Shown in pieces: positions 7,922-14,003 of a stretch of DNA of 14,940 nt; position 1 is the stretch's first letter, and the number at the start of each line of letters is the position of its first letter. Below the pieces are notes generated by a model that was not told where the DNA came from, did no database searches, and saw only the letters and a program-made list of their open reading frames with translations. The translations under genes and the position numbers were made by a program. The stretch comes from JAZLIC01 sp045617225 (GTDB lineage Bacteria > Bacillota > Clostridia > Monoglobales > Monoglobaceae), in the NCBI GenBank assembly GCA_045617225.1, contig JAZLIC010000004.1, positions 1 to 14,940 on the forward strand, read 5' to 3'.

Positions 7922-7950
7922 TTGACAAACATATATCGTAACTGTATAAT
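7922..7950 (+). promoter_or_regulatory. Consensus sigma-A promoter for the stalk-domain protein gene
   Basis: TTGACA at 7922-7927 and TATAAT at 7945-7950 are separated by exactly 17 nt, a perfect housekeeping promoter. Transcription would begin near 7957, leaving a leader of about 18 nt that contains AAGGAG (7961-7966). This promoter position also rules out the upstream in-frame TTG at 7954 as the start. TTGTCAA (7905-7911) and TTGACAA (7922-7928) form an inverted repeat whose right arm covers the -35 box, a possible repressor site (inferred). Confidence 0.82.
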
Positions 7951-7974
7951 CTTTTGTATAAAGGAGATGTTTTT

Positions 7975-8907
7975 ATGAAGAAATTAACAAGTTTAATTAT
8001 CGTTGTATGTATGCTTTGCGTGATGCTTCCTTGCTCGGCGGAAGTTGCCCCTGTTTTAAACAAAAGGCAGTTTGATTTCATAGGCGAGTCCTATCTGGAA
8101 ATATCGGAAAAGTACGGAACACCGATATATTCTTATTATTGGGAAGGTAACTCCTGCTTTGCATTTTATGACGGCAAAGCGGAATATCTGCTCTTTTTTG
8201 ACGAGCAGATAATAAACGGTGACGGCACGGACGTTGTGGGATATGATGACCCTGCCTTTAAGGAGCCGAACGAAGCATCGTTCTGCACAGGTATAGTCCT
8301 GGAGGTAAACCAATTATTCGGTGGCGAGGACGGCGTTGTATATTCTTTGGAGGATATAGCAAAGGCGATGGATATAGCTGTACCTAAGGTAGAACACAGC
8401 CTGATGGACGATGTTGATGCAGCATACTTTAAGTATGGAAACTTGTCGATTTTTGCCGACTATGTCACAGAGGGAAAAAATGTTACGGACGGTTATTCCT
8501 TCTTTTTTGTAAAGAAGGAAAGCGGACGGTATTTTGCCGACCCTGAGCAGACGGTCAGGGTATTTATTGACGGAATAGAGATTATGTTCGACCAACCGCC
8601 GATTTTGGAAAATGACCGAACATTAGCACCGGTCAGATTTATATTTACGGCACTTGGATATGATGTAAATTGGGACGAAGATACGGAAACGGTGTATGCC
8701 GCAAAAGGTACGGATAGCATCATACTTAAAATAGATGATACAACCGCCTATGTAAACGGCGAGGCAAAGATATTGGACGTTCCCGCAAGGCTTGTAAATG
8801 ATAGAACATTGGTACCGCTTAGGTTTATTTCGGAGAACTCCGACGCAATGGTAGATTGGAACGGATTCAGAAACTTCGTTGAAATCACCACCGAGCAGGC
8901 GGAATAG
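7975..8907 (+). CDS. Secreted protein with C-terminal copper amine oxidase-like (stalk) domain
   Basis: This encodes 310 residues from ATG 7975, 8 nt after AAGGAG. Residues 1-22 are a signal peptide (MKKLTSLI..., cleavage likely after CSA); LPCS lacks the small residue before Cys needed for a lipobox. Residues ~193-308 form the 'copper amine oxidase N-terminal' stalk domain common in Clostridia. It shows two tandem halves, each with an NDRTL(A/V)P(V/L)RFI motif, followed by a V-x-WD/DWN segment and YVNG between them. In these bacteria the domain is thought to be an extracellular wall- or surface-associated module, not an amine oxidase. The N-terminal ~170 residues (FIGESYLEISEKYGTPIYSYYW onward, rich in Asp, Glu and aromatics) match no family I can name. 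The gene stands alone with its own promoter and ends in tandem TAG-TAA stops. Confidence 0.85.
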   Translation: MKKLTSLIIVVCMLCVMLPCSAEVAPVLNKRQFDFIGESYLEISEKYGTPIYSYYWEGNSCFAFYDGKAEYLLFFDEQIINGDGTDVVGYDDPAFKEPNEASFCTGIVLEVNQLFGGEDGVVYSLEDIAKAMDIAVPKVEHSLMDDVDAAYFKYGNLSIFADYVTEGKNVTDGYSFFFVKKESGRYFADPEQTVRVFIDGIEIMFDQPPILENDRTLAPVRFIFTALGYDVNWDEDTETVYAAKGTDSIILKIDDTTAYVNGEAKILDVPARLVNDRTLVPLRFISENSDAMVDWNGFRNFVEITTEQAE

Positions 8908-8911
8908 TAAA

Positions 8912-8984
8912 CCTCCATTGTTAAAGGGAGGGGCACGAAGTGTCTGAGGGATTGTCATAAAGATTCCGTTCTAAATCCCCTCCG
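8912..8984. repeat. Degenerate intergenic repeat module A
   Basis: This non-coding segment begins with CCTCC-N10-GGAGG (8912-8931) and carries a second foldback, GAGGGATT (8946-8953) with AATCCCCTC (8974-8982), apart from one bulged C. No T-run follows either stem, so they are not ordinary terminators. From memory, closely similar elements (GGGAGG...GGCACGAAGTGCC...GAGGGATTG...AATCCCTCC) occur in many copies in gut Clostridia genomes. This copy looks truncated and mutated, for example GTGTC where GTGCC is usual. A genome-wide copy count would settle it. Confidence 0.5.
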
Positions 8985-8990
8985 TCAACA

Positions 8991-9129
8991 TAGGCATTAG
9001 GCATTAGGAAATAGGGAATAGGTTTATGCCCGTCGATGATAGCAATAAGATTATTCAATCAAAATCGCAGAGCGATTTTGCACCGAAATTATTCATTATT
9101 CATTAGCGTAGCGACTTCATTATTCATTA
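8991..9129. repeat. Intergenic repeat module B: heptad arrays flanking a hairpin
   Basis: This non-coding module is built from 7-nt units. On the + strand GGCATTA occurs at 8993 and 9000, and TTCATTA at 9092, 9099, 9116 and 9123. Read on the minus strand these are TAATGCC x2 and TAATGAA x4, sharing TAATG. The two TTCATTA pairs form a perfect 14-nt direct repeat (9092-9105 and 9116-9129) split by a 10-nt GC-richer spacer. Between the two array types lies a perfect 9-bp hairpin (9060-9068 with 9072-9080, loop AGA). No open frame or transposase is present. The arrangement suggests a dispersed non-autonomous element, which is inference. Confidence 0.55.
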
Positions 9130-9158
9130 AAAATGCGACCCTTTCGGTCGCTTTTTTT
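9130..9158. terminator. Bidirectional intrinsic terminator between convergent transcription units
   Basis: GCGACC (9135-9140) pairs with GGTCGC (9146-9151) around a 5-nt CTTTC loop. On the + strand seven T follow (9152-9158), ending transcription from the stalk-protein gene. On the minus strand the same hairpin is followed by ATTTTTAA, and it lies immediately beyond the TAA of the ACT-protein gene, closing the asd-dapA-dapB operon. Confidence 0.85.
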
Positions 9159-9609
9159 ATTTAAGTATCGTCTTTGCCTTTTCGGCATCTTTAATATCTA
9201 CAAGACAGGAAATCTCGGTTTCCGCAGTGGTAATCAGCTTTACCTGAATATTAGCATCGGCTAAAACAGTAAATAATTCAGCGGCAACACCGGACTCAAC
9301 CCTCATACCATCACCTTTTAAAAGGATTTTGGTATTGTTTCCGTTTACATCGGTGCTTATTTCGGGAGAGAGTTTTTTAAACTCGGCAGTCTTTGTGATA
9401 ACTGCACCCAAATCGTCTTGCGATAATGTAAATGACAAGTTTATTTTATCCTTGTGCGGTGCGGTTTGGCTTATCATATCAATACTGATATTATCCTTTG
9501 CCAAAACATTTAAGATGGAAGCGATGTTTTTAGGCTCGTTTGGGATATTATTCACGGTAACAATCGCCACATCTTCAAAAAAATCAATGTTTGTAATAGT
9601 CTTAATCAT
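9157..9609 (-). CDS. Stand-alone tandem ACT-domain protein, aspartokinase regulatory-domain-like
   Basis: This encodes 150 residues from ATG at 9609, with a GGAGGG ribosome binding site about 6 nt upstream. It contains two ACT domains and nothing else. The first spans about residues 8-65 (VNNIPNEPKNIASILNVLA, ISIDMISQ, INLSFTL) and the second about 94-150 (GDGMRVESGVAAELFTVLA, IQVKLITTAETEISCLVD). Both resemble the C-terminal regulatory half of aspartate kinase, which senses lysine or threonine; the kinase domain itself is absent. It is last in the asd-dapA-dapB operon, 18 nt after dapB. A plausible role is an allosteric subunit for an aspartokinase encoded elsewhere, like the separately translated beta subunit of Bacillus aspartokinase II, or a free amino-acid sensor. 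It may equally be a relic. The clean start site and intact frame favour a functional gene. Confidence 0.82.
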   Translation of the reverse strand: MIKTITNIDFFEDVAIVTVNNIPNEPKNIASILNVLAKDNISIDMISQTAPHKDKINLSFTLSQDDLGAVITKTAEFKKLSPEISTDVNGNNTKILLKGDGMRVESGVAAELFTVLADANIQVKLITTAETEISCLVDIKDAEKAKTILK

Positions 9610-9627
9610 TTTAACCCTCCTATATAT

Positions 9628-10383
9628 CTAATCAGCAATTAAATCCTTCATTGCGTACATTCCCGCAGGCTTATCTTTAAGGAAGAGTGCGGCTCTTGCC
9701 GCACCTACTGCAAAAACTTCTTTAGAGCGTGCAGAGTGACTGATTTGTATTATCTCATCAGTGCCTGCAAATATAACGTCATGCTCGCCTACTATTGTGC
9801 CGCCTCGGATAGCGTGGATACCGATTTCCTTCTTGTCACGCTTCCGTCTGACGGAGTGCCTGTCGTATGTGTACTCCGCAGGATACGAAACAGAGTCCGC
9901 GATTGCGTCTGCAATAGCAAGAGCAGTTCCGCTCGGTGCGTCTAACTTTTGGTTGTGATGCTTCTCAATAATTTCAATATCAAAATTACTTTCCAGAATT
10001 TTTGCCGCACGTACAACCAGGTCTATTAAAAGGTTTACGCCGAGGGACATATTAGCCGAGAAGAAGACAGGTATTTCTTTGGATTCGTATGAAAGCTTTG
10101 AAATCTGCTCCTTTGAAAGCCCTGTTGTGCAGATGACAACAGGCAGAGATTTCTCTTTTGCAAAATCCAAAAGACTGTCAAGAACGGACGGATGTGAAAA
10201 ATCAATAATCACATCAACGCTCTCCGTAACTTCCGAAAAGCTTGAATAAATGGGGACACCGTTTCCTGCGGCAGTGTTTATATCAACTCCTGCCACAATC
10301 TGCGCAGAGTCAATTTTTTGGACTGCACGAAATACCGCTTGCCCCATAGCGCCGTTTGCACCGCTGAGCAAAATATTTGTCAT
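9628..10383 (-). CDS. dapB: 4-hydroxy-tetrahydrodipicolinate reductase
   Basis: This encodes 251 residues from ATG at 10383, with an AAGGTG site upstream. It reduces 4-hydroxy-tetrahydrodipicolinate to tetrahydrodipicolinate with NAD(P)H in the lysine/diaminopimelate pathway. The Rossmann nucleotide loop is GANGAMGQ near the N-terminus (residues 8-15). IIDFSHP and VICTTGLS follow. The substrate-binding signature is EKHHNQKLDAPSGTA, with His142 and Lys146 matching E. coli His159 and Lys163. IRGGTIVGEHDV is the usual late motif. The length is slightly below E. coli DapB (273), as in many Firmicutes and Thermotoga. It is separated from dapA by 18 nt and from the ACT gene by 18 nt. Confidence 0.96.
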   Translation of the reverse strand: MTNILLSGANGAMGQAVFRAVQKIDSAQIVAGVDINTAAGNGVPIYSSFSEVTESVDVIIDFSHPSVLDSLLDFAKEKSLPVVICTTGLSKEQISKLSYESKEIPVFFSANMSLGVNLLIDLVVRAAKILESNFDIEIIEKHHNQKLDAPSGTALAIADAIADSVSYPAEYTYDRHSVRRKRDKKEIGIHAIRGGTIVGEHDVIFAGTDEIIQISHSARSKEVFAVGAARAALFLKDKPAGMYAMKDLIAD

Positions 10384-10401
10384 TTGTATTCACACCTTTT
10401 A

Positions 10402-11286
10402 TTACAGTTTAATATTTACTTCCTTCATAGCGGCTTTAAGGATGTCAAGATTTTTCTCGTCCATATCACAAAGCGGCATACGCAAAGAACCGACTCCCAT
10501 TCCCATAAGGTTCATTGCAGTTTTGATGGGGATAGGATTTACTTCGATAAACAAAGCGTTAATAAGTTTTAAATATTTCAAGAAGTCCTTTTTTGAGCCT
10601 TCAATATCGCCATCTGAAAATTTAGCACAAATATCGTGTGTTTCCTGTGGCAAGATATTGGATAAGACGGAGATAACACCCTTACCGCCAAGCGACATAA
10701 TCGGTACAATCATATTGTCATTTCCGGAATATATAACAAGGTCGGTTTCCGCCGCAACCTGTGCCGCAAATGCAACATCACCGCTGGCTTCTTTTATTGC
10801 ATTGATGTTCGGAATTTCGGCAAGCTTTTTAAGAGTGTCAACAGCGAACATAAGTCCCCCTGTTCTTCCCGGAATGTTATAAAGGATAATAGGGATATTT
10901 ACACTCTCTGCAATCGCTTTTGTATGGAGATAAAGTCCCTTTTGTGTTGTTTTGTTGTAGTAAGGTGATACGATAAGCAAACCGTCGACGCCAACAGATT
11001 CCGCATATCGGCTAAGCTCGATTGCATGCATTGTATCGTTACTGCCTGTGCCTGCGATGACAGGTATGCGTCCTGCAACCTTCTCTACCGCAAAGCGGAT
11101 AGCTTCCATATGCTCATCGTCCGGCATGGTAGAACATTCTCCTGTTGTGCCGCAGACTATGATTGCGTCAGTATGGTTTGCAATTTGAAATTCAATAATT
11201 TCCGCAAATTTTTTGTAATTGATACCGGTTTCATCAAACGGTGTAACAAGCGCAACACCTGCACCGGTGAAAATAGGCTTCTTCAT
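10402..11286 (-). CDS. dapA: 4-hydroxy-tetrahydrodipicolinate synthase
   Basis: This encodes 294 residues. The start chosen is ATG at 11286, because AAGGGAG lies 8 nt upstream; a longer reading from TTG 11304 would include that site in the coding region. The enzyme condenses pyruvate with aspartate semialdehyde, the first committed step to diaminopimelate and, in spore-formers, to dipicolinate. It is a TIM-barrel class I aldolase. Visible active-site residues are Lys165 (Schiff base, in NAIKEASGD), Tyr136 in LYNIPGRTG with Arg141, Thr47-Thr48 in CGTTGE, and Tyr110 in SPYYNK, all in line with E. coli Lys161, Tyr133, Arg138, Thr44/45 and Tyr107. The substrate is made by Asd, encoded just upstream, and the product goes to DapB, encoded downstream. 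Confidence 0.96.
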   Translation of the reverse strand: MKKPIFTGAGVALVTPFDETGINYKKFAEIIEFQIANHTDAIIVCGTTGECSTMPDDEHMEAIRFAVEKVAGRIPVIAGTGSNDTMHAIELSRYAESVGVDGLLIVSPYYNKTTQKGLYLHTKAIAESVNIPIILYNIPGRTGGLMFAVDTLKKLAEIPNINAIKEASGDVAFAAQVAAETDLVIYSGNDNMIVPIMSLGGKGVISVLSNILPQETHDICAKFSDGDIEGSKKDFLKYLKLINALFIEVNPIPIKTAMNLMGMGVGSLRMPLCDMDEKNLDILKAAMKEVNIKL

Positions 11287-11304
11287 AAAATCGGCTCCCT
11301 TCAA

Positions 11305-11332
11305 ATATTAGTCAAAATATATTAGTCAAAAT
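11305..11332. repeat. Perfect 14-nt tandem duplication at the asd/dapA junction
   Basis: ATATTAGTCAAAAT occurs twice back to back (11305-11318 and 11319-11332). The copy at 11319-11332 contains the last codons and TAA of asd; the other is non-coding spacer that ends 18 nt before the dapA start. It looks like a replication-slippage duplication of the asd 3' end. Confidence 0.85.
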
Positions 11333-12401
11333 AGCCTTTTGCTGCCAATAATTCTGCCATCAATACTGCACCGCCGGCAGCACCTCTGAGTGTATTATGT
11401 GAAAGACATACGAATTTATAATCATACTGTTTATCAGGGCGAAGACGACCTAAGGATATAGCCATACCATTTTCTAAGTTGCGGTCAAGTTTGGTCTGCG
11501 GTCTGTTGTCTTCTTCAAAATAGTTAAGGAACTGTTTCGGAGCAGACGGAAGGTCAAGTGCCTGAGGCTCACCGCTGAAGTTCTTCCAATCGGTTTTAAT
11601 TTGCTCAATGGTAGGCGTGTTCTTAAACTTTACAAATACAGCCGCCATATGTCCGTCTGATGCCGCAACACGCAAGCACTGTGATGTGATAGAAGGCTCG
11701 GTAGCCTCAACAATCTTGTCACCTTCGATTTTACCCCAGATTTTAAGCGGCTCAAGCTCACTCTTTTCTTCTTCGCCGCCGATGAAGGGGATTACATTGT
11801 CTACCATTTCCGGCCAGGTTTCAAAGGTTTTTCCCGCACCTGATATTGCTTGGTATGTGCAAGCGAGGGTTGCTTCAACGCCATACTTCATAAGTGGGTG
11901 AAGTGCCGGTACATAGCTTTGGAGTGAGCAGTTTGTCTTAACTGCAATAAATCCTCTCTTTGTGCCTAACCGCTTTCTCTGTGCGGCGATAATCTCCGCA
12001 TGCTCAGGATTGATTTCAGGAATAATCATAGGTACATCAGGTGTGCCTCGGTGTGCGGAGTTGTTTGAAACAACAGGGCATTCCATCTTTGCATAAGCTT
12101 CTTCCAAAGCACGGATTTCGTCCTTCTTCATATCAACGGCACAGAAAACAAAGTCAACCTGTGCGGCAATTTTCTCTATATCATCTGTTGCGTTATATAC
12201 AATCATATCTTTAACATCTTCAGGTATAGGAGCAGACATTGCCCAACGGTTGCCTACTGCCTCTTTATATGTTTTGCCTGCACTTCTCGGAGATGCGGCA
12301 AGAACTTTTAAAGAAAACCAGGGGTGCTCGCTGAGCAGAGTTATAAATCTTTGACCAACCATACCGGTTGCTCCTATAATTCCAACATTATACTTCTTCA
12401 A
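11322..12401 (-). CDS. asd: Aspartate-semialdehyde dehydrogenase (long, archaeal/fungal-like type)
   Basis: This encodes 359 residues from TTG at 12401; GGGAGG sits 9 nt upstream and no ATG competes. It makes aspartate semialdehyde from aspartyl phosphate with NADPH, the branch point for lysine/diaminopimelate, threonine and methionine. The N-terminal nucleotide loop is GIIGATGMVGQRF. The catalytic cysteine is in AVKTNCSLQSY, and the active-site histidine is probably in ASDGHMAAVF. The length, the TNCSLQ and SDGH motifs and the C-terminal SHNTLRGAAGGAVLMAELL ending place it with the archaeal/fungal subgroup rather than the ~335-residue form of Bacillus; this subgroup is also known from some Clostridia. 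It is first in the operon, with a strong promoter and a leader of about 30 nt. Confidence 0.94.
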   Translation of the reverse strand: MKKYNVGIIGATGMVGQRFITLLSEHPWFSLKVLAASPRSAGKTYKEAVGNRWAMSAPIPEDVKDMIVYNATDDIEKIAAQVDFVFCAVDMKKDEIRALEEAYAKMECPVVSNNSAHRGTPDVPMIIPEINPEHAEIIAAQRKRLGTKRGFIAVKTNCSLQSYVPALHPLMKYGVEATLACTYQAISGAGKTFETWPEMVDNVIPFIGGEEEKSELEPLKIWGKIEGDKIVEATEPSITSQCLRVAASDGHMAAVFVKFKNTPTIEQIKTDWKNFSGEPQALDLPSAPKQFLNYFEEDNRPQTKLDRNLENGMAISLGRLRPDKQYDYKFVCLSHNTLRGAAGGAVLMAELLAAKGYFD

Positions 12402-12436
12402 TTCGTATTACCTCCCGAAATAACTTTATCCTATAC

Positions 12437-12465
12437 ATTATATGCCAAATATACTGCAATGTCAA
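12437..12465 (-). promoter_or_regulatory. Consensus sigma-A promoter of the asd-dapA-dapB-ACT operon
   Basis: Read on the minus strand, TTGACA (12465-12460) and TATAAT (12442-12437) are spaced by exactly 17 nt, a perfect housekeeping promoter. The start of transcription would be near 12430, only about 29 nt ahead of the asd TTG codon. This leaves room for the ribosome binding site but not for a lysine riboswitch or T-box leader. Confidence 0.85.
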
Positions 12466-12537
12466 TATTTCAGGGACTGTGATATTAGCTAAAAAACCCC
12501 TGTTTTTCGGCGTAAAGCAAGGTTATAATTACTTGTA

Positions 12538-12596
12538 ATAGAAATTTAATGTATTGTTATGGAGAATAATAACAAATTACATAGAAATTTAATATA
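12538..12596. promoter_or_regulatory. Candidate control region upstream of spoIID: dyad flanked by direct repeats
   Basis: A 16-nt sequence ATAGAAATTTAAT(G/A)TA occurs at 12538-12553 and 12581-12596 (15 of 16 identical). Between the copies lies the inverted repeat TTGTTAT (12554-12560) / ATAACAA (12569-12575) with an 8-nt loop. A smaller dyad, ATTAC-TT-GTAAT, is at 12528-12539. No convincing sigma-A promoter was found for spoIID. In sporulating relatives the gene is sigma-E dependent, but I could not place a good sigma-E site with normal spacing. The region may hold the promoter and a regulator site (inferred). Confidence 0.4.
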
Positions 12597-12628
12597 AAGT
12601 GTGATAAAATCTTCCTGAGGTGTTCGAT

Positions 12629-13993
12629 ATGACAAAAAAACTGTTTGGTTGTATTATTATCATCCTTGTTTTATTTTCATTCAGTATGACCGCATCTGCT
12701 ATTGAAATCCCATCTAAGGTCAGAGTGGGACTATACTTTGGTGCCTCTGCACAAAAGAGCGTCACCGTTTCTGCGGATGGCGGCTTTGAAATCGGAGTCT
12801 ACGATAATTGCAGCTTTGCGCAGGTTATTGATTCTTCGGCACAGACGCTTACTGTTAAAGTAGGTGCGAAGTCTGATGAAATTGAAGTTTTAGACGGCGA
12901 CACGGTTATATATACATCGGACGATAAGGAAGTAGGACTTGGCATAAGGCAAAAGGCAGGCAGAGAGGCAGACAAGTGTATAACAATAAATGACAGCAAA
13001 TATCGCGGAGCAGTTAATTTCAGACGCTTTGGTGACAATATGGCAGTTATAAATATTGTTGATATGGACAAATATTTATATGGTGTTGTTTCGAGAGAGA
13101 TGAGTCCTTCCTGGAATATAGAGGCGTTAAAGGCACAGAGCGTTTGCGCCAGAAATTTTGCGTCGAATCATTTAAACAAGCATGCGGAATTCGGCTTTGA
13201 TGTGTGTAACAGTGTAGATTGTCAGGCATATTCCGGCATTAAGTCGGAAAGTGAAAACTCAACCAGAGCAGTTGATGAAACATCAGGCGAAATTTTGGTA
13301 TATGCAGGTGCGCCGGCAGAACTTTATTATGCGGCATCTATGGGTAACTGCACAGAGGATGTTAAAAATGTATGGGGCAACAGTGTCCCCTACCTTAAAA
13401 GTGCAGATAATTCCTATGAAAACACAGAGGAGGTTACCAACGGTAAATGGATGGGAACGCTTACTCGTGAGGAAGCAACTACGATTATGCGTAACAAAGG
13501 CTATGATGTAGGAGATGTGACTTCCATTGAAGCGATTGAGTACACTCCGGCAGGGCGTGTTTTAAAGCTTAAAGTGACCGGCACAAGTGCGTCAAAGGTC
13601 TTTGAGCGTAGTGCGTGCCGCACAATCTTTAATACTGTTGCAAAAAGCCAAATGTATACTGTCCACGGGAATACACAAAAGCTTGTTGAGATTGCGGTTT
13701 GCAGCGGAAGCGGAGAAAGTATTCTCAGAAGTGATAAGATGCTTATGCTCAGCGCTTCGGGGGCGGCGCAGGCAGTGCACGAAGATATTTATGCAAGCAA
13801 CGGCGTTTATCAAAGAAAATTTACCCAAGGAACAAGTGCGGAAAATACAAGCTTTACCTTTGAGGGTACAGGCTGGGGCCACAGTGTAGGTATGAGCCAA
13901 TACGGTGCAAAAGGTATGGCAGAGGCAGGATTTGATTATAAAGAAATTTTGGATAACTATTTTGAAGGTACAACCTTAGAAAAGGTTTATTAA
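12629..13993 (+). CDS. spoIID: SpoIID/LytB domain protein (SpoIID-like peptidoglycan lytic transglycosylase)
   Basis: The start chosen is ATG 12629, 6 nt after GAGGTG (12617-12622); an in-frame GTG at 12620 lies within that site. The protein is 454 residues with an N-terminal signal or membrane segment (about 4-25, ending TASA). The SpoIID core is visible: YLYGVVSREMSPSW with the catalytic Glu157, EALKAQSVCARNFA, the VDCQAYSG cysteine motif, ETSGEILVY, AASMGNCTEDVKNVW and PYL, and the late GWGHSVGMSQYGAKGMAEAG motif (Gly415-His418). SpoIID cleaves denuded glycan strands and, with SpoIIM/SpoIIP, drives septal thinning and engulfment during sporulation. About 60 residues between the core and the GWGH motif look like an insertion. 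The spoIID-queA order is common in Clostridia. It could be a vegetative paralogue; no other sporulation gene is in the window. Confidence 0.88.
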   Translation: MTKKLFGCIIIILVLFSFSMTASAIEIPSKVRVGLYFGASAQKSVTVSADGGFEIGVYDNCSFAQVIDSSAQTLTVKVGAKSDEIEVLDGDTVIYTSDDKEVGLGIRQKAGREADKCITINDSKYRGAVNFRRFGDNMAVINIVDMDKYLYGVVSREMSPSWNIEALKAQSVCARNFASNHLNKHAEFGFDVCNSVDCQAYSGIKSESENSTRAVDETSGEILVYAGAPAELYYAASMGNCTEDVKNVWGNSVPYLKSADNSYENTEEVTNGKWMGTLTREEATTIMRNKGYDVGDVTSIEAIEYTPAGRVLKLKVTGTSASKVFERSACRTIFNTVAKSQMYTVHGNTQKLVEIAVCSGSGESILRSDKMLMLSASGAAQAVHEDIYASNGVYQRKFTQGTSAENTSFTFEGTGWGHSVGMSQYGAKGMAEAGFDYKEILDNYFEGTTLEKVY

Positions 13994-14003
13994 AGAGGTA
14001 ATA

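Noticed and set aside
8991..9129. CRISPR array
   Set aside because: The repeated units are only 7 nt and contiguous, there are no unique spacers of regular length, and no cas gene is nearby.
12471..12507. Terminator-like CAGGG...CCCTG followed by T5 on the + strand
   Set aside because: The stem is only 5 bp with a ~22-nt loop, and no + strand gene lies upstream to terminate.
12605..12610. TAAAAT as a -10 box for spoIID
   Set aside because: Transcription would start at about the ribosome binding site, leaving almost no leader, and no -35 partner was found.
12402..12619. Lysine riboswitch or T-box leader ahead of the asd operon
   Set aside because: The consensus promoter at 12437-12465 leaves a leader of only ~30 nt, and no conserved L-box or T-box elements were seen.
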